From an uncultured Methanobrevibacter sp. (GTDB taxonomy: Archaea; Methanobacteriota; Methanobacteria; Methanobacteriales; Methanobacteriaceae), in contig NZ_CAMVTE010000005.1 of NCBI RefSeq assembly GCF_947170395.1, forward strand, positions 24,593 to 88,592: a stretch of DNA of 64,000 bases. Direction: 5' to 3'. Each line of letters begins with the position of its first letter. Position 1 is the stretch's first letter. Positions 1-11,046 of this stretch are shown here, piece by piece. The notes beneath the pieces are model-generated. The model was not told the DNA's origin and ran no database searches. It saw only the letters and a program-made list of their open reading frames with translations. The position numbers and the translations under genes are program-made.

Positions 1-653
1 CCAAAGGTTGGACTTACCCTATAGTCTTTTGTATCGAGCTTGCCTGCCCATGACTTGCCGATTTGCTTTAAACCTATTTCGCCCAGAATCGGATCGTTTT
101 CACTGTCATAGGGGGTGTTGTCCATGGAAATGTCCACCCATGGTGAAAATACGACAATATGGTCTGGCTGAGATAGGCCGATTGTTTTTAGGTATTGTGC
201 AAATGACAATACGAATCCGCCTCCGGCCGAGTCGCCCATCAATGTGATGTTTTTGTTGGTTTGAAGTATGTAATTATATAATCCTGTGACTGCCTCAAAA
301 GTTTCGTCCCATTTATGCAAAGGAGCGAGTCCGTAAACAGGTGCAAGTACAAATGCATCTAATTTTCGTGATAGCTTCAAGCAATATAAATGATGCTGGT
401 AGTTAATTTCATTTACATATGCTCCACCATGTAGATAGAGTATTATTTTTTTAGATTTTTCTTTATTTCCATATGTGAAAACCTGCATTCCGTTAAAGTC
501 AAAACTTTTGAAAATGCTTTTAGGGGGTTTGGGGTGTTTGTGTGACCTTTCGGATAGGAATTCATCAACAGCCTCTTTCGAATCCATATATTTGGGCTTT
601 GTAAACTTTAAAATTAGCTTGGCAATTTTTGAGATAAGTGATGGGGCCGTCAT
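1..653 (-). CDS. alpha/beta hydrolase (HSL/esterase type), partial at window edge
   Basis: An open frame starts at the ATG at 653 and runs off the left edge, so only about 217 residues are visible. The translation has HGGAY, the oxyanion-hole motif of the hormone-sensitive-lipase (alpha/beta hydrolase fold-3) family, followed by GDSAGGG, the nucleophile-serine elbow. A tract reading FSPWVDIS and SENDPIL is also typical of the family. The catalytic Asp and His would lie outside the window. The role is probably hydrolysis of small acyl esters in the cytoplasm; the substrate cannot be inferred. There is no signal peptide. It points the same way as the DUF4013 gene that follows at 693-1403. Confidence 0.85.
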   Translation of the reverse strand, partial: MTAPSLISKIAKLILKFTKPKYMDSKEAVDEFLSERSHKHPKPPKSIFKSFDFNGMQVFTYGNKEKSKKIILYLHGGAYVNEINYQHHLYCLKLSRKLDAFVLAPVYGLAPLHKWDETFEAVTGLYNYILQTNKNITLMGDSAGGGFVLSFAQYLKTIGLSQPDHIVVFSPWVDISMDNTPYDSENDPILGEIGLKQIGKSWAGKLDTKDYRVSPTF

Positions 654-692
654 GATATCAAAAAATTAAAAAAAGAAAAAAAGGAAGTTTAT

Positions 693-1403
693 TTATACTC
701 CAGAGTATAATAAACCTGTTCCTCTTGCAATGAAGAAAGTAGCGTAAACTCCTAAAATACCCATTAAGATTCCGCCGATAGTCGGATTCAATTTTGAGAT
801 GATTGACACAACTAAACCTAACAGGAATATTATTATAAATGAAAGTATAATGAATAAAACGAGTTTAACTGGTCCTACTTTTGAAATGTCGCCAATTGCT
901 TCACCGATACTTAAAGCATAACCTAAATCTTCGGTTTTAGCTAATCTGCATTGGCCCATCATTGCTGCTAAAGCAAATATGATAACTAATATGGCAGTTA
1001 TAAGGCCAGATAACCAGTGCTGGAAGAAAATTGCTAAAATTGCACCAATGATAATTGGGATGAGGAAGTAAACGATGTATACAACAAATAATTTAACTCC
1101 ATTTATAAATTGTCTTATAAAGTCAATTTCAGGACCTCTATCTTCTCTGTTGATTCCATATTTGACAATGTCCAATTCATAACCATAAATCATAAATCCA
1201 AGTAAAACTGCGATTATGATTCCGATAATTCCTGATCCTAATGCTGCCAGTACATTGTTTAAAGCAACACTTGCGCTAATAGCACCAACAGTTCCGGCAG
1301 TTGCAATTCCTAAAATAATTCCTAAAATTACATATATTATCAATGCTTTAATATTTTGCAGAGGATACATTAAAGCATCACTGAATATTTCACCTAATTC
1401 CAT
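693..1403 (-). CDS. DUF4013-like multi-pass membrane protein
   Basis: A 236-residue, very hydrophobic protein with about six membrane segments and short charged loops, beginning MELGEIFSDALMYP. This opening and the alternating Gly/Ile-rich helices resemble the DUF4013 membrane family common in Methanobacteriales. I chose the ATG at 1403 because AGGTGA lies five bases upstream; a GTG nine bases further up lacks such a site. No catalytic motif is visible and its function is unknown. It is a single gene between the hydrolase and a surface protein on the same strand. Confidence 0.6.
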   Translation of the reverse strand: MELGEIFSDALMYPLQNIKALIIYVILGIILGIATAGTVGAISASVALNNVLAALGSGIIGIIIAVLLGFMIYGYELDIVKYGINREDRGPEIDFIRQFINGVKLFVVYIVYFLIPIIIGAILAIFFQHWLSGLITAILVIIFALAAMMGQCRLAKTEDLGYALSIGEAIGDISKVGPVKLVLFIILSFIIIFLLGLVVSIISKLNPTIGGILMGILGVYATFFIARGTGLLYSGV

Positions 1404-1506
1404 TTTGTTCACCTTTTAAATTTGGTTCGTTAAATTAAGATAATATTAGTATGAAAATAATATTATTTAAAATATTGAGTAATCATATTACTAAAAAAAT
1501 AAAGGT

Positions 1507-1526
1507 GTAGATGATAGGTCATCTAC
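1507..1526 (-). terminator. hairpin terminator for the Cna-B surface protein
   Basis: GTAGATGA and TCATCTAC form a perfect 8-bp stem with a TAGG loop directly after the stop codon of the minus-strand gene at 1527-2243. Read on the minus strand it is followed by a T-rich run, as expected for a transcript end. Confidence 0.55.
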
Positions 1527-2243
1527 CTAATTGTTTTTTCGTGTAAATAGAACAACTGCTATAACAATTACAATTAAAACTAAAACAATGATTGGAATAC
1601 CAGTGTTTCTTAAGTCATTCTTTGTAACGTTTGGTTTTTTATCCTCTTTTTTCGGTTCTTGCTTTACATTTTTTGAAGAATCCTGCTTTTTAGTCACGGT
1701 TGTTGTATTTTTGTCCTCTTCTCCTGTAGCTGTGGTATTTTTAGGAGTATCTTCACTAGCATTATTTCCATCATCGGTTCCGCTTGCAGTCTCATTTTCA
1801 GCTCCTGTTAGAGTTTCATTTTCAGCTACACCCAATGTTGTGTTTTCACTGGTGTTGTCTTGAGAAGCTCCCAATACATCGGAATTAAAAGTGTTTGTGA
1901 TTACAAATCCTTCTGAAGCACTTCCCTTTATTGAAACTGAATAGTTGGAAAGTTCACTTTCGTTTACAGAATAGCTTCCTTCATCTTCAACTTCAAAGGT
2001 AGCTGACCAGGAGTTGGATGGACTTAATGTTTCTTTATCAACGATTTTACCGTCTTTAATAAGATTCACAGTAATCGAATCAGGTCTTTGGCTTGTTTGG
2101 CCATCGTCGTTCCATTTGATTTTGACTGAAATTTTTTGGACAGTACTGTTTTCTTCGCCGGAAGTGTCTTCTGCTGAAGCAAAACCGATATATGCCAGTA
2201 AAAAAATCGCAACTAAAAATATTGTAAACAATTTCTTATTCAT
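1527..2243 (-). CDS. Cna-B-domain surface protein with C-terminal membrane anchor
   Basis: A 238-residue secreted protein. It has an N-terminal signal peptide (about 1-24), then a Cna-B-like beta-sandwich (about 35-120) with the typical RPDSITVNL, SWSATF and YSV..E segments. A low-complexity Thr/Asn/Glu-rich stalk (about 120-205) rich in N-glycosylation sequons follows, then one membrane helix near the C terminus and a basic tail. The architecture is that of a Methanobrevibacter cell-surface adhesin-like protein. No sortase motif is evident, so anchoring is probably by the helix. AGGTG upstream supports the ATG at 2243. It is monocistronic with its own hairpin at the 3' end. Confidence 0.8.
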   Translation of the reverse strand: MNKKLFTIFLVAIFLLAYIGFASAEDTSGEENSTVQKISVKIKWNDDGQTSQRPDSITVNLIKDGKIVDKETLSPSNSWSATFEVEDEGSYSVNESELSNYSVSIKGSASEGFVITNTFNSDVLGASQDNTSENTTLGVAENETLTGAENETASGTDDGNNASEDTPKNTTATGEEDKNTTTVTKKQDSSKNVKQEPKKEDKKPNVTKNDLRNTGIPIIVLVLIVIVIAVVLFTRKNN

Positions 2244-2352
2244 GATTTCAACACCTGCTTTACGTTGGTTAAATTATAAGCAGGATGATATTTAATTGTT
2301 TTTAAAAAAGTGATGTTAAAGTAAAAAAATAGAAAATGAGGAATAAAATTAA

Positions 2353-5208
<2,856 letters not shown>

Positions 5209-5218
5209 CAAATCACCA

Positions 5219-5983
5219 TTATAAGATTGTTTTTTGAGGAATTTCAGGAACTTTGCTTTTGTGTTCGCTCCTGACAATTTTATTAATAATCATATCAACG
5301 TCATCAACTGAAACGGCTAACTTTTCAGCTATTTCAGTATTTTTCATATCTTTTTCTTTGTAAAGATAAAGAATCTGATCAAGTAATTCATAAGACATTC
5401 CGATTTCCGCTTCATCGGTCTGGTCTTCCCATAAACCTGCCCGTGGCGGTTTTTTAAGAATCGCTTTGGAAATGTCCAGATATTCACTCAATTCATAAAC
5501 TTCAGTTTTGTACAAATCTCCAATCGGTTCCATATCGCACGCACCATCTCCGTGTTTTGTAAAGTAGCCGATTAGGATTTCACTTTTGTTGCCTGTTCCG
5601 CTAACCAGGTAATTTTTCTGGTTTGCATAATAATAAATGATTGACATTCTGATTCTGGCCTTAAGATTTCCTATTGCCAGATTGTTTTTCTCAAGTTGTG
5701 TAACAGAGAGAAATTCATTTAAAATGCCGTCAATAGCTATTTCCTTATATTCAATGCCTAAGGTCTTTGCTATTTCGATGCCATGAACTGTGTCTTCAGC
5801 CGGTGTAGTAGCAGATGGCATTACAATTCCGAATACATTGTCTTTTCCAACAGCTTCGCAAGCCAGATAGGCTGAAAGGGTCGAATCAATTCCTCCGCTC
5901 AGGCCAACAACGATTCCATCGGTTTTGGATTCGCTGACTTTAGATTTAATAAATTCAACAATTTCTGATTTTGTCTTTTCCAA
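5219..5983 (-). CDS. nadE: NAD+ synthetase
   Basis: Amidates deamido-NAD+ to NAD+ in the last step of NAD synthesis. The PP-loop SGGIDST lies near residues 29-35; SGTGNKSE and the KHGDGACD stretch are typical of the family, and [16 protein letters not shown] is the usual substrate loop. There is no glutaminase domain, so it should be the ammonia-using type (254 aa). The only canonical start in frame is TTG at 5983. A better ribosome site, GGTGA, sits at 6012-6016, four bases before an in-frame ATT at 6007, so the protein may be eight residues longer with a rare start. It is followed 10 bases later by leuS. Confidence 0.93.
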   Translation of the reverse strand: MEKTKSEIVEFIKSKVSESKTDGIVVGLSGGIDSTLSAYLACEAVGKDNVFGIVMPSATTPAEDTVHGIEIAKTLGIEYKEIAIDGILNEFLSVTQLEKNNLAIGNLKARIRMSIIYYYANQKNYLVSGTGNKSEILIGYFTKHGDGACDMEPIGDLYKTEVYELSEYLDISKAILKKPPRAGLWEDQTDEAEIGMSYELLDQILYLYKEKDMKNTEIAEKLAVSVDDVDMIINKIVRSEHKSKVPEIPQKTIL

Positions 5984-6071
5984 GTCAATATCCGGAATTT
6001 CACTAATGTTTTCACCAACCTAATCATTCATACAGTAAATAATATGTATTTATTAATTTATATATTATTTC

Positions 6072-6467
6072 ATGTCAAATGTAGAACTTATCTGTGAAAA
6101 ATCATTTTCCGGTGTTGACAACCAAATCATCGACAGATTTGTCGAGTTCCAGCATGCACTCATTGACAAGGATGAGGATAAACTAAATAAACTCATTTTG
6201 GATGATTATGAACTGGTTCACATGTCCGGCAAAACACAATCAAAGGATGAATTCATAGGCGAAGTCATGGATGGAACTCTGAATTATTACAAATCTGAAA
6301 TTTCAGAGCCCACCATTCTTTGGGACGATGAGGAAAATGCATCCTTAATAGCTGATGTGACATTGACAGCCAAAGTATATGGAATAAATGGAAAATGGAC
6401 ACTGAATACTGTTGCAAGCTTTGTAAAAATAGATGGTGAATGGTATTTCGGAAAATGGGATAACTGA
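6072..6467 (+). CDS. NTF2-like (SnoaL/DUF4440-type) protein
   Basis: 131 residues with the NTF2-like cone-fold pattern: an N-terminal helix with VEFQHALIDKDEDKLNKLILDDYELVHMSG, then alternating strands ending in WTLNTVASFVKIDGEWYFGKWD. Members of this family are small ligand-binding or enzyme domains, often steroid-isomerase-like or of unknown substrate. The AT-rich upstream stretch lacks a ribosome site, so the message may be leaderless. It stands divergent from nadE and convergent with the TMEM175-like gene. No specific function can be assigned. Confidence 0.7.
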   Translation: MSNVELICEKSFSGVDNQIIDRFVEFQHALIDKDEDKLNKLILDDYELVHMSGKTQSKDEFIGEVMDGTLNYYKSEISEPTILWDDEENASLIADVTLTAKVYGINGKWTLNTVASFVKIDGEWYFGKWDN

Positions 6468-6492
6468 ATTTGTTTGAAAACTAGATTAATGA

Positions 6493-7275
6493 CTATTCCC
6501 CATATAAGCCTTTTTTGACGTTTTCAATAAACTCTTTTTCATCATCGCTGAGTTCGATATCGGCGAGGTTGTCTTTGTTTTCACGTCTTATTATGATGAA
6601 AAATCTCAAAATCAAAATCAGCATAAAAGACAATACGCTCAATAACGGTGAGAAGAATGCCAATATAAGGGATATGCCTGAAATGATGACCGGGGACAGC
6701 AATATGTAAAATAATGTCAATATAGTTCCTTTTATGTATAGTTTCAGGTTGTCCAATTCGATTCCATCCTCATAACTGTCATATGTCTTTTTGATTTCTG
6801 CTTTGATTTCATTCTTTCTATTGAAATATTCCTTGAAATTGTTTCTCACCAATAATATGAACATTATAAGGTACAACAGACTGATTATCAATATCAGCAA
6901 TGAAAATAGGATGTTTACTTCGGTATAATAATAAAATTTAAACAGAAAACCGGTTGCAAAAGGTATCAGACATGCGGTTGCTATTGTAAACATGTTCAGA
7001 ATCAATATTGAATGCTTGATTTTTTTGAAATTGAAAAGGAGGACGTTGGTTTCCCAAAAATTGTATACCAAGTAAAAACTTATGAAGTAAATTAAGATGG
7101 AAGGCAACAGATATTCCAAAATATAATCCATTAAAACGGCTCCTGAAGTTATATCGGAAAGTGTTGGCACGGCAATCTCCAAAACAAGAATTGTCATTGC
7201 AATTGCAAAAACACCATCAGTAATGGCCATAAATCTTTCTTTAAAATTATTGGAAAATATTTTATTTATTGACAT
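6493..7275 (-). CDS. TMEM175/DUF1211-family membrane protein (putative K+ channel)
   Basis: 260 residues with about five to six membrane helices. The N terminus reads ERFMAITDGVFAIAMTILVL, which matches the signature first helix of the TMEM175 (DUF1211) family (RF-x(4)-DGVFAIA-x-T). Prokaryotic members form potassium-selective channels, with that helix lining the pore. A basic, charged cytoplasmic region (about 145-185) separates the two helix groups. No ribosome site precedes the ATG, and an AT-rich TATA-like stretch lies about 25 bases upstream, which suggests a leaderless message. It could influence potassium balance or membrane potential. Confidence 0.82.
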   Translation of the reverse strand: MSINKIFSNNFKERFMAITDGVFAIAMTILVLEIAVPTLSDITSGAVLMDYILEYLLPSILIYFISFYLVYNFWETNVLLFNFKKIKHSILILNMFTIATACLIPFATGFLFKFYYYTEVNILFSLLILIISLLYLIMFILLVRNNFKEYFNRKNEIKAEIKKTYDSYEDGIELDNLKLYIKGTILTLFYILLSPVIISGISLILAFFSPLLSVLSFMLILILRFFIIIRRENKDNLADIELSDDEKEFIENVKKGLYGE

Positions 7276-7518
7276 ATGTTTATAGGTAACTATTTTATAT
7301 TATTTATCTTTTCATGTTTTTTCAATAAAAAATCAGAAACACAAAAATCAATTAAATTTTGCGTCAAATCCTCTTTTAAAATTAGTTAATTTTGTTTTTT
7401 TCTTAAAAAATAATGAAATAGTGAGAATTTGATCTCACTTTTCCCTGTTCATTGTTTGTTTTAGTTAATTTAACATGAAATATCAAAAAACAGTTATTAA
7501 CTAGTAAAAAAAAGAAAA

Positions 7519-7541
7519 TGAATATTCAAAATGAATATTCA
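7519..7541 (-). terminator. paired palindromes after the 7543-8058 gene
   Basis: TGAATATTCA occurs twice, separated by AAA, directly after the stop of the minus-strand secreted protein. Either copy, or the two together, can fold, and the minus strand continues into a T-rich run. A transcript end is likely. Confidence 0.4.
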
Positions 7542-7542
7542 G

Positions 7543-8058
7543 TTATTGAAATGCATACGGGTTTATAATCATATAAATTCCAATACCGGCTGTTATAGCA
7601 GTGCCTGAAAACAATAACGCAATTCCAAAACATCTGTTATTTTCTTTAGTAGCTTTATTGCTGTTCTTTATTTTCAGGCCATCCTTTGTGATTTTTGGGC
7701 CTTTGATATCAAGTTTTGCAGGGGTTTTTGGGCCTTTGATATCAAGCTTAGGGTTTTTTGTTGGTTGTGCATTTGCAGTATTGTCGGCAACTTTTACAGT
7801 ATTGTCAACAGTTACAGCATTGTCAATCACATGGATGGTATCGTTGTTAACTGCTTGCACGACATCATTGTCAGTTGTGTTTGCAATTTTATTGTTGATA
7901 TTATTTTCAACTGTCATATTTTTGTCAACAGGTATGTGTTGTTGATCGATTGTTTGTATAGAGTCATGGGTTACTGTGGTGTTGTCGCTTGCGGCTGCGC
8001 ATGCAACACCTAATGATATTATTAATAGACATAGTAGTGATAAGATAATTCTTTTCAT
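7543..8058 (-). CDS. secreted Asn/Thr/Asp-rich protein with C-terminal membrane helix
   Basis: 171 residues from the ATG at 8058, which has GGAGG six to seven bases upstream; the frame's earlier methionine lacks such a site. A signal peptide occupies about 1-24. A low-complexity region with repeated DNT/NNT units and many Asn-X-Thr sequons follows, then two copies of KLDIKGPK, and a C-terminal hydrophobic segment (about 145-165). It is probably a small surface glycoprotein. No known domain was recognised. Its promoter carries the 18-bp palindrome at 8143-8160, which is shared with the zinc-ribbon gene at 26136. Confidence 0.65.
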   Translation of the reverse strand: MKRIILSLLCLLIISLGVACAAASDNTTVTHDSIQTIDQQHIPVDKNMTVENNINNKIANTTDNDVVQAVNNDTIHVIDNAVTVDNTVKVADNTANAQPTKNPKLDIKGPKTPAKLDIKGPKITKDGLKIKNSNKATKENNRCFGIALLFSGTAITAGIGIYMIINPYAFQ

Positions 8059-8123
8059 AATTGGCCTCCATAATTTTTTTAGCGAAATCGGATTTTCACT
8101 TACCATTAACTCTATTGAAGACC

Positions 8124-8160
8124 ATATATAAATTTTTTCGAATGTAAGTGCTCACTTGCA
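8124..8160 (-). promoter_or_regulatory. TATA/BRE promoter with palindromic operator, copy 1
   Basis: On the minus strand TGCAAGTGAGCACTTACA (8160-8143, one mismatch from a perfect palindrome) is followed by TCGAAAAAATTTATATATGG, which contains a BRE-like purine run and a TATA box. The same block with a perfect palindrome precedes the gene at 26136. Its position directly upstream of the BRE/TATA suits an activator or repressor site. Confidence 0.6.
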
Positions 8161-8332
8161 TCTTAAAATAAAAAATAAACATTAAATTGGTATTTTTATC
8201 AAATTATAAGAGAAAATATTTGAAAAATATATTTTTGGAAAACATGGGGCATGTTTTTAACACAAAATATTTTATGTGGGGACTATTATTGCTCTGAAAA
8301 TGTAATATTGTTCTCCGTTTCTAATTTAAATC

Positions 8333-8872
8333 ATGGAAATATTAATAAATCATGAAAAAGTATATAAATATATGGATATTGAATATATTAAGGAAAATTA
8401 TCGGTTTGAAACACTTACGGATGAACATGATTTGTCTAAATTTAAGTGTGAATCTGACGATTTAAATGATTTTCTTAAAAATGATGCGTTAACTCAACAA
8501 AAAAGTAAATTGAACTTAACAAAGCTAGTGATGTGTGATGACATTATAGTAGGTTATGTTTCTCTACTAACCGACACTATACCATTAAAAGATATTCGTG
8601 ATGAAGACACTAAACAGGATATTAAAGATCAATTGGATATTACTTCCAAAAAGAGAAAATTGCCGGCAATCAAAATTGGAAGATTGGCTGTCGATGAGAA
8701 ATATGCTCATAAGGGATTAGGTTCTGAGATTTTGATGAGCATCTTATTCAATGTTAAAAATATTGCTGAGAATAATGTTGGATTAAGATTCGTCACTGTA
8801 GAAGGTTATGCAAGCGCATATGGATTCTATATTAATCATAACTTCATTAATATGAAGATGATGATAAAATAA
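8333..8872 (+). CDS. GNAT-family N-acetyltransferase (toxin-like)
   Basis: 179 residues. The segment FKCESDDLNDFLKNDA matches the start of TacT/AtaT-like GNAT proteins (usually F-x-C-G-x(2)-L-x-(E/D)FL). The acetyl-CoA loop is HKGLGSE, inside IGRLAVDEKYAHKGLG, and the C-terminal TVEGYASAYGFYINHNF is also typical. Such proteins often act as toxins that acetylate aminoacyl-tRNA, though others are ordinary acetyltransferases. The start is unsure: ATG at 8333 or 8372, the latter closer to the conserved core. A 46-codon gene lies tail to tail 71 bases away and could encode its antitoxin. Confidence 0.78.
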   Translation: MEILINHEKVYKYMDIEYIKENYRFETLTDEHDLSKFKCESDDLNDFLKNDALTQQKSKLNLTKLVMCDDIIVGYVSLLTDTIPLKDIRDEDTKQDIKDQLDITSKKRKLPAIKIGRLAVDEKYAHKGLGSEILMSILFNVKNIAENNVGLRFVTVEGYASAYGFYINHNFINMKMMIK

Positions 8873-8943
8873 AGGAAAAATTAGATATTATAATAGAACG
8901 AAATCCGGAGCAAACATTCTATTTATATTTGGATTTAAGAGTT

Positions 8944-9084
8944 CTAGAATGATACTTTTCTAGCCGCATCATACCTCTTTTTAAATTCTTTATCTTTTTT
9001 TGTAAGAGGTTCGACCATTCTATTTAAAAAATCAGATGCTTCTTTACCGTATAATGTAGGAGTATCTCCAATTGGTTTTGCCAT
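8944..9084 (-). CDS. 46-residue protein, possible antitoxin partner of the GNAT protein
   Basis: A short frame from ATG at 9084 to TAG at 8944, with a strong ribosome site (GAGGTGAT) four bases upstream and a TATA-like AATGTATAAATTT before it. The peptide begins MAKPIGDTPTLYGKEASDF and continues with a Lys/Asp-rich helix ending in KVSF. Short proteins with the pattern 'TP-x-L-x-GK-(D/E)A-x-x-F' are, as I recall, common next to GNAT or PIN toxins in archaea and bacteria. It is convergent with the GNAT gene, whereas most antitoxin genes are co-directional with the toxin. Function is inferred from size and context only. Confidence 0.6.
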   Translation of the reverse strand: MAKPIGDTPTLYGKEASDFLNRMVEPLTKKDKEFKKRYDAARKVSF

Positions 9085-9207
9085 GCTTATCACCTCTTAA
9101 ATTTATACATTTTCTATGTTTCTTATTATTTAAATAATTGTTGTTTCAACGAATTTAACTAATAATTCTATAAAAATATTTAAATTCAATGAATGGAGGT
9201 GGAAAAA

Positions 9208-9288
9208 GTGGAGTTGATTATCTTCCTCATTGGATCATACTCTCTTAATATTATGACGATATTAATTCAAATAAAAGGTAGAAGATAG
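9208..9288 (+). CDS. 26-residue hydrophobic peptide, copy 1 (type I toxin-like)
   Basis: A GTG-initiated frame with GGAGGTGG seven bases upstream encodes VELIIFLIGSYSLNIM followed by a hydrophobic stretch and a basic end, KGRR. One membrane helix with a positively charged tail is the usual shape of type I toxins and small stress peptides. The copy at 11887-11967 has the same length, the same stop position and mostly conservative or silent changes. By contrast the overlapping frame is broken here by a TAA. That pattern favours this frame being translated. The mode of action is unknown. Confidence 0.5.
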   Translation: MELIIFLIGSYSLNIMTILIQIKGRR

Positions 9289-9423
9289 GGACTCAAATTT
9301 TCACCTCATCAATGGCAATTAAATATAAACAAGTCATGAAGTGTTTTGAAAACTAATGTTTTCGTGAGGCATTTTCCCGGAGATAGCCACTATTTAATTG
9401 TCTATTTTTTAAAATTAGTTAAG

Positions 9424-9573
9424 TTTATATATTTTATTTAATGATAGTATTATTCAAGAGATTTACTTTTATGTAAACCTCTATTCAGATGCAAAAAATG
9501 TATTATTAATGTCTAATACGGGATATTGTAGAGATTTTCTCTACAATAGGACATTAATTTGAAACTTTTTTTT
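9424..9573 (+). ncRNA. putative structured ncRNA, copy 1 (TATA box, two hairpins, poly-T)
   Basis: TTTATATATT at 9424-9433 would start an RNA near 9450. Hairpin 1 (9457-9482) pairs AGAG with CTCT and TTTAC with GTAAA around one mismatch. Hairpin 2 (9505-9558) has an outer 9-bp stem ATTAATGTC/GACATTAAT, an asymmetric internal loop with TAATACGGGAT on the left against AG on the right, and an inner perfect 9-bp stem ATTGTAGAG/CTCTACAAT. Eight T residues follow at 9566-9573. In the second copy the stems are kept and a difference falls in the apical loop. No protein frame fits. Confidence 0.6.
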
Positions 9574-9779
9574 AAGAACTCCTGCATTTCAACTAAAAAC
9601 ATCACATATTCTTAATGGAAATTCGTTTAATTACTCTTTTTTGGATGATTTCAACAGTGAAAAAATAATCATGAATCAAAATTCAATTTCAGGAATTTAG
9701 AAAAACTATTTTATAATTATTCTGATTAATTACATGAATTATCTAAAAAATAGCAGTATTTTGAAATATTTGTGATTAT

Positions 9780-9900
9780 AATATGGTTCTATAAGTATAT
9801 TTATATACTATGAAAATTAAAATAACATTTAGTAACTAAAAGTAGCCAGTTTGATTTTCATATAATAACCAATTTTCCGCCGGACAATTTGTAAAATAAA
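9780..9900 (+). promoter_or_regulatory. promoter/leader block, copy A of three
   Basis: TTTATATACTAT at 9800-9811 is followed 31 bases later by AGTAAC and a conserved AACATTTAGTAAC tract. The same block occurs at 11452 (B) and 13255 (C, before arsA), with a spacing of 31-32 bases in all. The TATA resembles that of the tRNA-Arg gene, so strong transcription is plausible. No ORF follows closely here; TTTCCGCCGGACAA at about 9875 echoes TTTCCGTGGACAA in copy B. Confidence 0.5.
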
Positions 9901-10000
9901 CTATTTTTTTCATCAATTATAAATCTTTTTCATATACTAACCTAAAAAAACTAAGGCCACTTAAAATCATATAGTAACCTTTTATAACTATGAAAGGTTA
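9855..10000 (+). repeat. three short TCATATA(A/C/G)TAACC repeats plus a hairpin
   Basis: The motif occurs at 9855-9870, 9926-9942 and 9963-9979, each preceded by an A/T run, and once more at 11244-11260 beyond the Bro-N gene. The third copy runs into a perfect 8-bp inverted repeat, TAACCTTT (9975-9982) with AAAGGTTA (9993-10000). These could be protein-binding sites for the nearby Bro-N-like protein or another regulator; that is inference. The rest of 9609-10209 shows no gene I can support. Confidence 0.45.
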
Positions 10001-10209
10001 TCATAGTGCTATTTTTAATTGATTCTAAGTGCAATTTTCATGAAAAGGCCACATTATGTCAATATGAATACTTTTCAAATGGTCTCTCATTTAATTTAAA
10101 TAGGATTTTCACTAAAAATATCATTGTCAATTAAATTACTCTCGTCTTACTGATTAGTTTTTTCACATAATATTATAAAAAGGGGACAATAGATTAAAGG
10201 AGAAAGAAA

Positions 10210-10974
10210 ATGACTGATGAAACAAAGATTAAATTATTTCAAAATCAAAAAGTAAGACTGAAATGGGATGATAAGATAGAAGATTACTATTTTTCAGTAG
10301 TGGACGTTGTTGGAATTCTCAGTGAGAGCAAAAATCCAAATAATTATTGGAAAGTATTGAAAAAAAGACTTAAAGATGAAGGTGTTGAGTTGGTTACAAT
10401 TTGTAACCAACTAAAATTACCATCACATAAAGATGGTAAAATGTATAAAACAGATGTTGCTACAGCAAAACAATTGTTCCGTATCATTCAATCAATACCT
10501 TCCCCAAATGCAGAGCCATTTAAACAATGGTTGGCCAAAGTGGGCAGTGAAAGGCTTGATGAGATAGCAGACCCTGAAATGGCTATTGAAAGGGCCGTTG
10601 CCACTTACCGTGAAAAAGGATATAGCGAAGAATGGATCACTCAAAGATTAAGGGGTATTGAAATAAGAAAGGATTTGACTTCTGAATGGAATAGGTCAGG
10701 TGTTGAAAAAGGAAGGGAATATGCAATACTCACTAATGAGATTAGTCGGGCATCTTTTGGTATAACAACAGGTGAACATAAAAAGATTAAAGGACTGAAA
10801 AAGGAGAATCTTCGTGACAATATGACCAATGCGGAATTGGTTATTAACATGTTGGGTGAATTGGCCACTACTGAAATTAGCAAAACTGAAAATCCGCAGG
10901 GTTTTGAAGAAAGTAAAATAGTTGCAAGAGACGGTGGAAGCATAGCAGGCAATGCTTTAAGAGAATTGGAATAG
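10210..10974 (+). CDS. Bro-N/DinD-like (phage antirepressor-type) protein, C-terminus cut by TAG
   Basis: 254 residues with AAAGGAG upstream of the ATG. The N-terminal Bro-N domain shows the pattern W.DKIEDYYFSVVDVVGIL..SKNPNNYWKVLKKRL. The long C-terminal part (PFKQWLAKVG, DPEMAIERA, YSEEWITQRL, KENLRDNMTN) matches the DinD-like subgroup found in phages and mobile islands, thought to bind DNA or counter repressors. The conserved end 'GGSIAGNA-x-x-ELE' is followed directly by TAG. The same frame then continues with RTGRKVVSSKN, the usual C terminus, to a second TAG at 11044-11046. A recent nonsense mutation is likely. Confidence 0.8.
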   Translation: MTDETKIKLFQNQKVRLKWDDKIEDYYFSVVDVVGILSESKNPNNYWKVLKKRLKDEGVELVTICNQLKLPSHKDGKMYKTDVATAKQLFRIIQSIPSPNAEPFKQWLAKVGSERLDEIADPEMAIERAVATYREKGYSEEWITQRLRGIEIRKDLTSEWNRSGVEKGREYAILTNEISRASFGITTGEHKKIKGLKKENLRDNMTNAELVINMLGELATTEISKTENPQGFEESKIVARDGGSIAGNALRELE

Positions 10975-11046
10975 CGAACTGGACGAAAAGTGGTGAGCAG
11001 TAAAAATTCTAAAAATCCAAGGTTATTGGATGAAAATTTAAAGTAG
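10975..11046 (+). pseudogene. in-frame C-terminal remnant of the Bro-N/DinD-like gene
   Basis: After the TAG at 10972-10974 the same reading frame continues for 23 codons as RTGRKVVSSKN... to LLDENLK and TAG. The tract 'LE-x-x-TG-x-KVVS' is what I expect at the end of DinD-like proteins, so this looks like coding sequence lost by one base change. It would be translated only by readthrough. Confidence 0.55.

Larger units (their letters stand above)
9190..9608 (+). repeat. 420-bp direct repeat, copy 1
   Basis: This segment matches 11869-12288 almost throughout, with only scattered substitutions and single-base indels. It holds, in order, a GGAGGT ribosome site, a 26-codon ORF, a nearly invariant non-coding stretch, a TATA box, two hairpins and a poly-T run. 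The non-coding part is better conserved than the ORF. The copies are about 2.7 kb apart in the same orientation, flanking the Bro-N-like gene. No terminal inverted repeats or transposase were found. Confidence 0.85.

Noticed and set aside
9615..9720. A 27-codon stretch (SFNYSFLDDFNSEK) as a gene fragment
   Set aside because: No ribosome site, no start near by and no family resemblance; it cannot be told from chance in AT-rich DNA.
10972..10974. TAG in the Bro-N gene as a pyrrolysine codon
   Set aside because: Methanobrevibacter is not known to have the pyrrolysine system and the protein is not a methylamine methyltransferase. A nonsense mutation is simpler.
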